From: Malachius bipustulatus
Lineage: Eukaryota; Arthropoda; Insecta; Coleoptera; Melyridae
Direction of reading: 5' to 3'
Length of the DNA: 64,000 nucleotides
Assembly (NCBI GenBank): GCA_910589415.1
Contig: OU342630.1
Location: 44,796,012-44,860,011 of the forward strand
The notes beneath the pieces were generated by a model. It was not told where the DNA came from. It was given only the letters and a program-made list of their open reading frames with translations, and did no database searches. Each line of letters opens with the position of its first letter. The stretch's first letter is position 1. Both the position numbers and the translations under genes were made by a program. Of the stretch, positions 11,822 through 23,400 are shown piece after piece.

Positions 11822-13818
11822 GGTACCGATCGCGGATGAATTTACGAAATTGTTTATGACGTTGCTGTCTTTAAATTGAAATTCACTAATGTCCTCACAC
11901 TTGCAGTTCGTGTTGTCACCTTTTGATAATCACATTTTATTAATTCAGTTCGTCATTTTATTTAATTTCCACCCTATACCTTATGCATTCACTCCTAATT
12001 TTATTTCTACAATACAGTACATTTCTATTTTCTCTACAGCACCTTGCTGTTAGTCTACAATCTAACCTTACTGTTAGTTTTAATACAAAATACATATCAA
12101 AATTTACAATAACAATGATAATTGTTCGATCTCTGTCGAACAGACCAGATGCTTACTCAATGGGAGTAACCATCCTGCCTTTTCCAGCTTCATTCATTTA
12201 CTGGGCCGTATTTTCTCGTCTATTATGACGTTTGAAAATTTAAATTGAATTTTCCTCCTTAAGTCAAAAGTTTCTAACTTTGAAAAATTCCGTGAATAAT
12301 ATTTTTGATCCATTGATTGTGTGTCATTGACCTTGGATCTTTATTATCCATTATTGGTTTGTTCCTGGAATACTTAACTTGTTAATTCCCTGGTCTGAAC
12401 TTGACCTTATTTAATGAATTAATTTCATCCCCTGGAGGAAATTCTTTATCCCTTACCTCCCATTTATCTATGATTTCCTGACGATTTATGCACGTCAGAT
12501 ATTTTGAGGTCACAAGGAAACTGGTTTCTAGTTGCATCACCTGAACAGAGTTCATCATAACCCTTACCTTTTGTTGTTCATCATTCAGGTGTCTGCTTCT
12601 ATCTTTCACCTTAACTTCACCTTATTGATTAATTCTAGCCTTCCTATGACTAATTATTAATTATAGGCGATTATATGTGCATAATAACATACCTAGATAA
12701 TTATCTAACCTATGCTGATTTATATTTCGAATTTCCATTAAATATTCCTTTAATTTCGATAAGTAATCTTCCAGGTCGAATCTTGGTCCTCCGTCATCGT
12801 CACACGGAGAACTGAGCGGATAACAGGGTGACACCTACCTCAGACCCTCCAATGCCACGATTCGGAAGCCCAAAATTTCGCCCTGTATACTATTCTCAAC
12901 CTATTCCTTGAACTACTCTAATAAACTTTGCCTATATCAAACTTATGTCTGTCTATTTTTGACACCACTTGTTAGAATTCGGGTCAACTGATTCGACCCT
13001 CCTATACTGATAAGGATTTTCTATGGATACCTACTCCATATATAACTCATCAACTCTAATAATGCTTCTGCGAATTATTTACAGAATTGGCGCACTTGTA
13101 GCGCAATTTAATAATCTTTCGACAGTTTACTTCAACTCGTCGGACAACATTTCGTTAATCGGAAAGTTCACCTTCCTTTACATCCGTTATGCCCTTTTGA
13201 TTCGCTTCAAACCTTCTGAACCTTTGAAGTCTTTTGAATCGCTTTTGGCACTTATACGCTTTATACGAAAAAACAGACTCACTGTCTTAAGAAGAAAATG
13301 GAGCTATTCTTCCTAATATGACATGCTAGCTCAGCAGACTGCCTGTCTTCAAACTCTTTGTGTCATCTGGGATGGACACGAGTAAAATTGTAATGTCATC
13401 CAGACATTCTGACTTGTGCTTCCTCATAAAGCAACTGGAAATAACAGTAATCCGTTTCTTGACCTTCGAGCCTTCCGTGCTCGATACAATGCTTTCTGTC
13501 GTCTCTTACGACACGCTGCATGGCGGACTGCCTATTCTTAAAGAATAGAAATTTTGATGCTTCTGCCGCCTCTTACGACACGCTGCATGGCGGTCTGCCT
13601 ATTCTTAACCCGGGCCAGACACGGGCAAAATTGAGCCTTATTTTGATGCTTCTGCCGCCTCTTACGACACGCTGCATGGCGGTCTGCCTATTCTTAACCC
13701 GGGCCAGACACGGGCAAAATTGAGCCTTATTTTGATGCTTCTGCCGCCTCTTACGACACGCTGCATGGCGGTCTGCCTATTCTTAACCCGGGCCAGACAC
13801 GGGCAATTAACGAGTCTT
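11822..13818 (-). other. Spacer between gag-protease and env, where pol would be expected
   Basis: Nearly 2 kb with no reading frame of more than 97 codons and no RT, RNase H or integrase motif in six frames. The longest minus-strand frame (12382-12609, 75 codons) matches nothing I recognise. The part nearest the gag stop holds an 89-bp tandem repeat (13503-13806). A splice acceptor for env would be expected just above 11821 but I cannot pick one with confidence. Confidence 0.7.
13503..13806. repeat. 89-bp tandem repeat next to the gag stop
   Basis: TCTTACGACACGCTGCATGG starts at 13571, 13660 and 13749, giving an exact 89-bp period, with a diverged extra start at 13503. The copies appear identical across the shared part and the last one stops 12 bases before the gag-protease stop codon. 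The unit contains CCCGGGCCAGACACGGGCAA. Three small frames here are by-products of the repeat. Confidence 0.92.
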
Positions 13819-16263
13819 CTACAAATCCAACCGAACAGGAGGTCGTCGTAGTCTGGTAGATCTCCGCGGAAGTGGTCTTTCTGGGGAAATTGGAGCCGGT
13901 AATCTAGCCACTGGCTGAGGTGGCGCCATCATGGCGGGCGTAGGATAGTACATTATCTGTGGGCAGAACGGCAAATACATCTGCGCGTTTCTCTGTGCCT
14001 CCTTCCTGGCTCGTCGTACTTCCGGATCCTCTTCCTCGTCCGAGAGTTCTTCACTTCCCTCATTTTCTGAGTCTTCCCTTGTTCTACGCTGTCGGCGTTT
14101 TAACCTTGATCCTGATTTATTTTCTTGTCCGTAGGACTCTCCTGGGTCTTCTTCTTCTTCTTCCTCAGTGTCGATTTCTTCACCCGTTTCACTGTCAGAT
14201 TCTCTAGTTGAGGTTTGTGTGGGCCTGTTGCACTTTCTAGGTTTAATTGTTACACTTGTTTTCAAGGTCACAAGTGTCTCCGAAGGTAATTCTTCTTCCT
14301 GTTTTGTCAGTTCATGCTTGCTTTTTGCTTCCTGCTCTTCTTCCTTGATCATAGCTTCCAAGGCATCCTTTTCCAAATTTACCATAAATTTAAGCATTTC
14401 TTGTTGTTCTTTTTGCATTTTTTCCTCGTCGGTATTTTTCTCGGAATTTATCTTCGGTCTAGAACATTCCAAAATTTTCCTTTGGCTACCTCTCAGTTTC
14501 CTGAATCTTTCTTCAAATTCATAGTTGGAGACGAATTCTCTAATAAAGTCTAACCATTCTTCCCATTCGGACTGGGTAGTTTTTCCTGCGGAAAACTTGT
14601 TTTTCTTCTTTTCCAAATTTTCGAAGTTGTGAGAATTTTTTCTTACTTTCTGGTTTGTCGCGTAACCATTTTTCGAGGAATTCTTCTTCCTTTTTGGTCT
14701 TGATATTACATTTTTCGGAGTTGCTGTCCCTTGATCCAAACCTTCTTCTGGTTTTTCCGGAGTTTGTTCGAATTCCTGTGTCCTTGACGAAGTCTTGCGT
14801 CGAGGTTGCCTTACCTTCTTGGACCTTTGAATTATTCTAGAATTTATCCATTCATTCTGGATCGGTTTTCTCGCTGGTTTTCTTATGTGCTCCTTTTCCT
14901 GGGGCGTAGACCTAGTGTATTCTTGACAACTACTACGGCCTGCTACAACGTCGCTATATTTTCGGGAATTTTGTCCTTGACTAACTGAGCGTTTCCCTGA
15001 TTTTTTACTTGTCACAAAATATATTCCAGCCTCTTGCATTCGATATTCCGCTTGCTCACTATTTAATAATGATAGGGATGCTCCCCACAAGCGAATCTGT
15101 GATGTCCCTGTCTTGTAATACTGCATGCTGCAATTGTTTCGTTTCAGGAAATCTCTTCCTAGCAGAACATCCGAATCTTCGAACATTCCATCGTCTACAA
15201 TAACAAAAGGAGTTGTGACTTGAACGCGTGACCTTGGTCTTGCATCCACAATTAAATTTGTCATTCCTTTCAAGGGCAGGGAGTGGCCTGTCACTCCTAA
15301 AATTTTCAATCGATTTTTCATAGAAAAAATTTCCGCCCTTCGTGGTACAATGCTCTCCTTAATAAGAGAGACAGAGGCTCCTGAATCTAATAAACATTTC
15401 CTGGGTGTGCCGTTTACATTTAAAATTACCAAATACGGGACGGCATCTGTCGTAAATTCTTCCATCAGTGGAATATTCCCGTATACTTTGGCATGTGTTC
15501 CCCCTGTAAAACTATGGCTTTCTGGCTTCTCGAATTCTTTCCCTTTATTTATTCGACACTCACTTGAGGTATGTCCTTTCCTGGAGCAATAACTGCAAAA
15601 CTTCACAACTTCTCCTTGGAAGTTCTGTCTCGTCATGAGATAAGTCAATTCTTGCAATTTGACTATTTCTTCCGCTCGATCGAGAGTTAAATTTTGTTCG
15701 GAAAATAATGTCATGCCGACCTTTTCCATCAAGTCTTTTCTTAATCCTCGTTTGAACTGATTCAGCACCAGCTGTCCATGATGCATCTTCACTCCGACTT
15801 TTTGCTCCTGTGTGGCATGTTCCACATCAATCAGGGCATCTGTCAAAGCGCAGGCCCCCAAAGATTTTAATCTGATACAGAACGATGTCACGCTCTCATC
15901 CGTTCGCTGAAAACATCGTAATAATCTCAATAGGGCCTCTCCTGGTATCCGTATCTGAGAAAATTTTCGTACGAATTCTGCCTTAAGGTCATTATATGAC
16001 AACTTATCCAATTCTCCATCTGCCTTGAAGAATTGTTCTGCTTCTCCCGTTAGTTTGAATTTGAAAAGTTTCAAAGCGTCAACTTGACTTAAGTTGTCAA
16101 GTCGTGCTCTAGCTTCCAGTTGATTAAAGTATTCAACTACTGAGCCTTGTCCATTAAAACTATCGAAGGTGGAGGCTAAAACCCCCAAGCTAACCTTCTG
16201 AACTGCCGTAACCTCGATTCGGTGCGGCCTTGCCTGAGGAGGCCCTGGGTCTCCTTCCGGCAT
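13819..16263 (-). CDS. gag: Ty3/gypsy-like Gag-protease with long charged C-terminal extension
   Basis: Intact 814-aa ORF. Residues about 30-180 form a Ty3/gypsy-type capsid (FDSFNGQGSVVEYFNQLEAR, KFKLTGEAEQFF, SYNDLKAEFVRKFSQ). A CCHC zinc knuckle at 223-236 (CSYCSRKGHTSSEC) binds the RNA genome. A retropepsin-like protease follows: LLDSGASVSLI with catalytic D293, a flap-like ILGVTGHSLPLKG, and DVLLGRDFL at 366-373. After about residue 410, where an RT would normally begin, there is instead a low-complexity K/R/E-rich stretch with a probable coiled coil near 590-680 and an acidic run near 700-720. The protein ends in a proline-rich segment and RRSTRLRRPPVRLDL. The ATG at 16263 lies about 1 kb below the 5' LTR. 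Gag would build the particle and package the RNA; the protease would cut the polyprotein. Confidence 0.9.
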   Translation of the reverse strand: MPEGDPGPPQARPHRIEVTAVQKVSLGVLASTFDSFNGQGSVVEYFNQLEARARLDNLSQVDALKLFKFKLTGEAEQFFKADGELDKLSYNDLKAEFVRKFSQIRIPGEALLRLLRCFQRTDESVTSFCIRLKSLGACALTDALIDVEHATQEQKVGVKMHHGQLVLNQFKRGLRKDLMEKVGMTLFSEQNLTLDRAEEIVKLQELTYLMTRQNFQGEVVKFCSYCSRKGHTSSECRINKGKEFEKPESHSFTGGTHAKVYGNIPLMEEFTTDAVPYLVILNVNGTPRKCLLDSGASVSLIKESIVPRRAEIFSMKNRLKILGVTGHSLPLKGMTNLIVDARPRSRVQVTTPFVIVDDGMFEDSDVLLGRDFLKRNNCSMQYYKTGTSQIRLWGASLSLLNSEQAEYRMQEAGIYFVTSKKSGKRSVSQGQNSRKYSDVVAGRSSCQEYTRSTPQEKEHIRKPARKPIQNEWINSRIIQRSKKVRQPRRKTSSRTQEFEQTPEKPEEGLDQGTATPKNVISRPKRKKNSSKNGYATNQKVRKNSHNFENLEKKKNKFSAGKTTQSEWEEWLDFIREFVSNYEFEERFRKLRGSQRKILECSRPKINSEKNTDEEKMQKEQQEMLKFMVNLEKDALEAMIKEEEQEAKSKHELTKQEEELPSETLVTLKTSVTIKPRKCNRPTQTSTRESDSETGEEIDTEEEEEEDPGESYGQENKSGSRLKRRQRRTREDSENEGSEELSDEEEDPEVRRARKEAQRNAQMYLPFCPQIMYYPTPAMMAPPQPVARLPAPISPERPLPRRSTRLRRPPVRLDL

Positions 16264-17302
16264 TTTGCTCCCTTTAATTTTTTAACCGGTAGAGAACAGT
16301 TTGCTAATCACAAAAATTATTGATGCCATTATCGATTCTAATTTTTAGCAATCGAATTCCCCTATCAATACTAAACCATTCTAAACAAATCCAAATAGAA
16401 ACAATTAACCTTAACAGCCCCGAAAAATTCAGACGGAACATGGTTATTTACTTTGACAGAATAAAACAAATCCATTTGTGTAATTGTTTAAATTACGACA
16501 AAAATAAAATAAAAATGACCTAATAGGTCAAAACATCAATAAAATAACAGCTGTTCAAACAATGCTACCACAAGTCATTTTTCCTTTTCTGTAACGACAC
16601 ACAATTGCCAATACAGTGCAAAACAAAATAAGGCTTAAGCCTAACGCAGTACACAAAAATAACAATATAACCATAGACCAATATTTATCCAGATTATCAA
16701 AATAGTTATTAAAAAATATACCTGCATATAAGGGTTAATAAGCCAACTAAAAATAAATAGCCACTTGTACAATTTATGGCACTGTAATTAGGTATTCACT
16801 CAACTTTTGATTTTCCTCTTAGTCTGAACGCCGCTTTAGCTTTAATATTTGCTTGCGCCTGAATTCCGGCGCCGTATATCATAAACAAATACCTACTTCA
16901 GTAATTACGGTTTCAGCACGTACTGCTCATTTTAGCGGTTCTCTCTGAAACGTAGTATTTATCTACTTATAATTTGCAGATCTATTTATCAATCTTTTAA
17001 TCTTAATAATTATTGATATAAAAAAAATTAACAATTTTTTCCTTTCAATCAATTTCTGCCCTTCTAAATTAATTAGGGACCTAACTTGGTAATTTTATTT
17101 ACCTTAATTTATGGGTATAATTTAACCCGACTAGGTAGGTAGGTAGGTACCTGTACTTAAAAATTTTCTTATTAAAAAAAAAAATCCTAAGGGAATTTTG
17201 ACATTTTCCTATTTCTTATGCCGGTCTTTTTGACACTCAAAACCTTTCCTACTTGTTTTTCTCAGCGTTCTTTGACACTCTTAGACCCCGCTCCTGACCC
17301 AA
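16264..17302 (-). other. Leader region of the nested element
   Basis: One kilobase of non-coding DNA between the 5' LTR and the gag start, with a short (GTAG)n run near 17132. It probably contains the packaging signal, but I cannot locate one by eye. Confidence 0.6.
17285..17302 (-). promoter_or_regulatory. Probable primer-binding site of the nested element
   Basis: Directly inside the 5' LTR the minus strand reads TTGGGTCAGGAGCGGGGT. It resembles the complement of a tRNA-Leu 3' end (expected about TGGTGTCAGGAGTGGGAT) but not exactly, so both the site and the tRNA are uncertain. Confidence 0.45.
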
Positions 17303-19439
17303 TGTAGCAACGCGGGCCTCCTGCCTGTCTATGCAAGACAACCGGTTACGAGGTCCCCTGTTGATAGTCAACCTTTTGATTTTTTTTTTAGCCGAGCGGA
17401 ACTAAAGTTTTTGAAAGGAAGTCGTGGAGCCGGATCTGACCACTGGCATACACCGTGGCGATCTCGAGTGTCAAATTCACTAAAGAGAAACAATAAGAAA
17501 AAAAAAATCTATACGTACCTTAAAAAAAAAACAAAATAATTTTCAATGACTCTGCCCAGGCCTCTCTTCTGATTCGGAACTATTAGTGTTCCTGTTTTTT
17601 ATATTATGTCTTAGGAGAGTTAATTACACTCCTAACTTAACTTTTTTCTTTTGTTTAGTTGGTCTGATTGAAATTAAGAAAATTAAATAAAATAAAAAAA
17701 AATAATTTAATGAAATTTTCTCTATGTTATTTATATCACTTAACAGACCATTCGTTTTGTTTAATTTTAATATGTCTGGGTGAGCAAAATTAAATTCATG
17801 AATTTAATTTACTAAATTTTATTTATAAAATAATAATATAAACGTACAAAACACTAAATAATTTGATAACTATAATATACCCCTAGTACCTACAATAGAT
17901 TTCACTTAATTTTCCCTCACGGATGCATCGAAATTGTGAGAGATATAATATAAACTATTACCTTTAATAATAATAATACCTAGTAATTAAGTTTATTTAC
18001 CCCTTTATTGGTAAAATCAATCTTTGATTAATAGTTGATACTTTATCCTTTATTACAGTAACCATACATTACAAGTAGTAAATAATTACAAAATTATTTA
18101 CCTTGGTATATAACAACATCCAAAAAAAAAATCTTAGTGCCTTTTTGACACGACACACTCAAGGTGTATTTTATTTAGCAACCTGTGGGTTATTCATCCA
18201 CAACGGTCTATTAAATTGTCTGACTTTATTGAACAGTAACCCTTAAGGTTCCAAAATATACCAAAGTACATAAGTATTAGTATACAAAAATCTCTGACCT
18301 TTCTCCTTTTAAGGAAAATCCGAATGTATCCAAAGAATCCAATTATTGGGCACTTCACTGAGACATTACCCGTATTACGACCGTGTAATAATTATTATTC
18401 CTATTCGAGATAACTGATTAATCACTCACAAATAATAGCGAATATTTTAACTAAAATTTATTCAAGAATAATTTTCTTAATCAACTTCAAGAAAGTTCGC
18501 GGTTCTACTTCGCGTAACTAATTTTTACTTAGCTAACAACCACTTTGTTTTAAAAACAAGACTAATTTCGCGGATAACCGTCGCGACGCCAATTAGATTA
18601 AGTCTGGTCAAGTACCAGAGACTTTTCGCGTTCCCCCAAACTGTTACGACGACAGCTGAAAGGAGACTCCTGGCTCTCCAAGCTATTACCACGATAGCTA
18701 AGAGAGGACTGACTTTTTCCTCTCCGAAAATTTTAATTCCCACTTTTTCGAGTTAGTCGGTTTGACCGCCTACTTCTGAACTCCCTGGCTTAGACGTTTT
18801 ACCCCCAAGCTACTTAATTTCCCAATCAGAGTTCTGATGCCGATGTCCGAATATTTTCCTCTTTTTCTCTCATTAAATAATTTGGAACCGCCCTCTCACT
18901 AACTCCGCCTTTTTCAGTTGAATGGCTTTCGTTCCCACAACTGCAATTGACCTCACTCAGCGGTTTTTCGAAAACGCAGTTTTGATCACGTCCGAAACTT
19001 AATCTTTTATACAATAGTTTAGTCTGGCGGCTATTAATTCAACAATGTCTCTCTGTACTCACGCCGCTGACCATCTGGTTTTGATAATTAGCATCCTACT
19101 AAAAGGCTCTACATGATTTTTGAGCAGTTTTTAATCTGGGAAAATAATTCTAATCTGTTCTCTTGAGTTTTAATTTCGAGTTGGGTCTTTATTAATGACT
19201 TTACCTTCCTGTGCCGCCGTCGGACTACAGGCGTATTTGGTTTCCCTAGTGCTGACCTTACCAGAATTATTGCTTCAATGCCCGCTTATATTATATTTCC
19301 CGTCTGCTTATGTAATGAAATCTAAATTCGGACGTTCCATAAATTGGATTACATCATCTTGAAAGAGTTTTATTAAATTTATAAAATTCTTAAATATTAA
19401 ACAATTATAGAAATTGGATTATCTATTCGATCCTTTACA
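17303..19439 (-). repeat. 5' LTR of the nested element, 2,137 bp
   Basis: Same sequence and length as 7429-9565 by eye. On the coding strand it begins TGTAAAGGATCGAATAGATA and ends in CGTTGCTACA. It would hold the promoter and polyadenylation signals; I did not assign the U3/R/U5 borders. Confidence 0.92.
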
Positions 19440-19443
19440 GCAG
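19440..19443. repeat. Target-site duplication of the nested element (right copy, GCAG)
   Basis: Matches 7425-7428. It lies inside Pao pol codons, and the reading frame is continuous across the empty site. Confidence 0.88.
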
Positions 19444-20401
19444 TGATGCCTTTACCTTGCGATTGATTATTAGTATTGACTTGAAATTCTAACTGAGCCA
19501 TTTTGATCAAATGATTTGTTGCGCTTTCGTATTCATTAGCTGTCAGTGGCCCGATCAACCGCTCTGCCTTTTTTGAACGACAATTAAAACAAAATCTTAG
19601 ACAGAGGGCTGTAATGCGCTTCAGGCGGTCGAAGTTTGAGTACCTACCAAAAAAATCTGTTGCGAATTGAATTTTGTTAGGTATGACGCCTGTTGTTAAA
19701 GCCACTGCTTTGACCTTTTTCAATTCTGGTAATTCTTTTTGCGCTGAATCTAGTCGTTGAGGCCAGAAAGCCTCGGATTTGGACAGCCATTCTGGTCCGT
19801 TCCACCAGAGTTTTGTTTTAATAATTTCAGAGGCCGTGCAGCCTCTAGAAATTAAATCAGCAGGATTCTCAGCTCCTGATACGTGTCGGAAATGTTTTTC
19901 CAGACCTGTCCGCTGAATGTCAGCTACTCGATTTGCTACGAATACGTTGAGTTTATTCGCTTCTATCTTTAACCACGCCAATACTATTGTGGAATCAGTC
20001 CACAATGTTGTACTTTCGATTTGAATGGTTAAGCACGATTTCACTTTGACAATCAAATTTACCAACAGTCTAGCAGCACAAAGTTCCAGTCGCGGTATGG
20101 TAACGGGTTTGACTGGAGCGACTCTCGATTTGGACGTTAGTAATTTGACACCTATACTTCCATCTACTCCAATGGAACGAATATAAATCACACACCCGAA
20201 ACCTTCCTGACTTGCATCCGAAAAACCGTGGATTTGTATTGAGCTCGGGTTATATTCTAAGATACGCCTCGGAATTTTTAGTTGATTTATTGTGAGTAGA
20301 TCTTTTGCAAATTTTGTCCAACGGTCCTTAATGCTTTTTGGGACGTTTTCATCCCAGCCTATTTTTTCCTCCCAAAGCTCGCGCATGATTAATTTTCCCA
20401 C
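19440..20401 (-). CDS. BEL/Pao RNase H region (pol middle part)
   Basis: The open frame covers the end of the Pao RT (from GKLIMRELWEEK) and the RNase H domain. The RNase H acids are in place: D62 (GFSDASQEGFG), E106 (PRLELCAA) and D136 (LWTDSTIVLAWL), followed by NPADLISRG, a BEL/Pao hallmark. RNase H would remove genomic RNA during cDNA synthesis. The open frame runs on to 19397, but the last 14 codons belong to the LTR of the nested element. Upstream it is separated from the RT frame by a one-base frameshift near 20.43 kb, so its apparent ATG at 20401 is an internal methionine and not a real start. Confidence 0.9.
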
Positions 20402-20406
20402 AAAAA

Positions 20407-23400
20407 TTACAGGACCGATGAATGACAGTGGTCAAAAAGCTGTGAAATAGAGCTCAGAATGTATCGCTTAGTGACTTTGTCCGTGTTTACATTTTCGCGA
20501 ATGGTAAAACTGAAAACGTCTTCTCTCGGGTCCCATTGGATGCCCAAGGTTTTGCATTGCGTGGAATCGGTTATTTCGTAGGAGCCTTCGTTCGTGTTAG
20601 AATTATCTGAGTTGATAGGTAATAATCGTGTGTCGTTCGCGTGCCATTTATGCAGCAGAAATCCTGCCCCCTGCAGAATTTTTGCTACAGAGTCTCGTTT
20701 TTCCAACAACTCCTCTATTGTCTCATCGCCGGTCAGCAAGTCGTCAACATAGAAGTCATTGGAAATTGTTTGCGATACTACTGGTGACGATTTATTGTCA
20801 TCAGCCAACTGGTTCAGACAACGCGTTGCTAGGAACGATGCTGGTGATGTCCCGTATGTCACTGTATTTAACTGATAGCATCGCAGCGGATCGGTTTGTT
20901 TTTCTCGCCAAAATATCCGCTGCATTGGCCTGTCATCTTTCGCTACCCATATGGAGCGGTACATTTTTTGTATGTCTGCGGTGATGACGTATTTGTATTG
21001 TCTAAACCTTAAAACGATTGAGAAGAGATCGGGTTGCACTGTAGGCCCCGTCATTAAAGTGTCGTTGAGTGAGACTCCTGTTGTACTGGGGTTGCTCGCA
21101 TCAAATACAACACGCAAACGAGTTGTTTGGCTATTAGTATTTATTACAAACTGATGCGGTAAATAGTGTGCATTATTGTTTGCTTCGAGATCTTCATTTT
21201 TTATCACCGACATATGGTGGAGATTTTCGTATTCCTGCATAAATTGTGCGTATTGCTTTTTCAAGTCGGGGCGCGCATCCAACCGTCTTTCTAATGAATA
21301 GAACCTTTTTAAAGCAGATTTTTTTGAATCCCCTAACTTATTTTTATTTTCCTTGAATGGTAAGGAAACAATAAATTTTCCTGATTCTGTTCGCGCGAAA
21401 TTTTGTGAATAATGTTCCTCGCAAGCCTTTTCCTCGGACGTAAGGATAGATTGTTGACCTGACACCTTTTCCTCTTGCTCGAAAAATCTGCTCAGAGTAC
21501 TGTTCAATTCCGCGAGACAATTTAATGACATCGACTGCGTCGTCGTTAGCGCTAGGGATGTGGAAGGTGCTCTGCCCGAAATTATCCACCCTAATTTCGT
21601 ATTTTGCAATATCGGATGGTTCTTTCCAAATTGACGTTGCTCGCTTAATATGAGACTGAAAAAATGTTCCGCACCTATGAGCATTTCAATCGGAGCGCTG
21701 ACGTTAAATGTTGGGTCTGCTAATATTACGTCGTTCGGAATGTTAATTCGGGACATGTCAACAGGACATGTCGGGAGCTCCTGAGTGATGGAGTCCATGA
21801 CTATGCAATTAATTTCGTGTGTGTTATAATCGGGGAATTTTGTCAACATTGACAACCGAGTACTCTTGAGCGCGCAACTTTGCGATTGACCGATGCCTGA
21901 CACCATTGTTTTTACCGAAAATGTCTCAAGGCCTAATTTCTCGCAAGCGTTTTTCGTAATTATGTTTAATTGCGAGCCTTGATCGAGAATGTCTCGTACT
22001 TTAATTTTTTCCCCTTTTTGATTGATGATGTCTACCATCGCGGTTGCTAATAAAACATTGTATGAAACTTGGTTGCTTTCAAGGCTGTTTGTCGCCGCCA
22101 GGCTCGTAACACCGGCGGCGGTTGCCTCATCGCTTTGACTGTCCTCTGGCGCTCTAACAATCGTTACCTGACCAGGGGCCGATGCATTCGCCTTTTGAGT
22201 GGGTGTTGGCCGTTTGTTGTATGATGTAAATGCATCGTGAATCAATGTGTTGTGTCTAGCGTTGCAGACACGACAATTACCCCCCGGACAAGTCTCAATC
22301 GCGTGATTGGATTTTAGGCAATTAACACAAACTTTATGATTTTTGACCTCTTGTAATCTTCTTTCAGCTGTTAGCCGTAAGAAACGTCTGCACTGAAAGA
22401 GCTGATGACTGTTGTCATGACAATAAGAACAGCTTGTCTCAGTTGTGACAAACGCTCTATAATTGGAGGAGCTTTGATTATTATTGTTATATGGCCTATT
22501 ATAAGAATTGTTGTTATATGGCCTATTATAATAATAATTGTTGTTGGGCCTGTTTGATTGGAAGCTGTTATCATAGTTGTTGTTGTGAACCGATCTAAAA
22601 TTGGGCCTATTTGTTGTGGAATTATTATGATTATTAAATTGATTGTTGTTACCGTAATGTTTATTTTTACTCGTAGTATTTTCCAGAAATTGCGCTCGCT
22701 CTGTGATGACCAAAAATAAATCGTCTAGAGTCGCCTCACTGTTTCGCCTACGTAGCCTTTCCCAATCTGACCGGGTCTCGTTATCTAATTTTTTAAGTAC
22801 GATTTGGACTAGAAGAGGGCTCCAATGGTCAACAGCTTGACCAAGCGATTTCAGAGCGCGTAAATGCTGTTTAAATTCTATGCAAATTAATCGTAGCGAA
22901 TGATATGACACCCGATTTATTGTTGGATAATCTAACAAAGAATTTATGTGTTTGGTTATTATGAGAGAAGTATTCTCATAAGTCTCTTTTAGTAGACTCA
23001 TAGCCACGTCGTAATTCGAATGAGTTACTTGAAGATTTTTTATAATTAATGCAGCCTCCCCTGATAATGTCGACTTGAGATAATGCATCTTTTGTACATT
23101 TGACAGCAAAGGGTTATTATCAACGAGTGATTGGAAGTTATCACGGAATGATAACCACTCATCTGTGTTCCCTTGGAACGTTGGCAAGCCTATAACCGGT
23201 AACTGAATCTGTGGCATATAAGGAGGATAAATGTGATAAGGTGGCATTAATTGATTGGGATTGAACACCTGACCGTGCATTTGATTATAATTATTAATTG
23301 GCGTATTTACAAATTGCGTTTGATTGTTTGGAAAATTATTACTTTCATTTGCGCGTAATTGATTTGGATCGACATTGTCATTAACCATTCCTGATGACGT

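Larger units (their letters stand above)
7429..19439 (-). mobile_element. Nested gypsy-like LTR element with gag-protease and env but no polymerase
   Basis: 12,011-bp element on the minus strand with 2,137-bp LTRs (17303-19439 and 7429-9565), TG...CA ends, a GCAG target duplication, a primer-site-like sequence next to the 5' LTR and an AAAAAAGGGAG purine tract next to the 3' LTR. Internal order on the coding strand: leader, Gag-protease ORF (16263 to 13819), a 2-kb interval with tandem repeats, envelope-like ORF (11821 to 9833), 3' LTR. No reverse transcriptase, RNase H or integrase motif appears on either strand between the LTRs. The gag and protease are of Ty3/gypsy type; the glycoprotein resembles those of chuviruses. 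With LTRs identical by eye and both ORFs open, the insertion is very recent. It must have been copied and integrated by enzymes supplied by another element. Confidence 0.88.

Noticed and set aside
13503..13806. CRISPR-like array
   Set aside because: The units are contiguous 89-bp tandem repeats without unique spacers, inside a eukaryotic retroelement.
13959..15592. Several plus-strand ORFs opposite the gag-protease gene
   Set aside because: They are antisense shadows of the long minus-strand ORF.
20628..21154. Plus-strand ORFs opposite Pao RT
   Set aside because: Antisense shadows of the RT frame.
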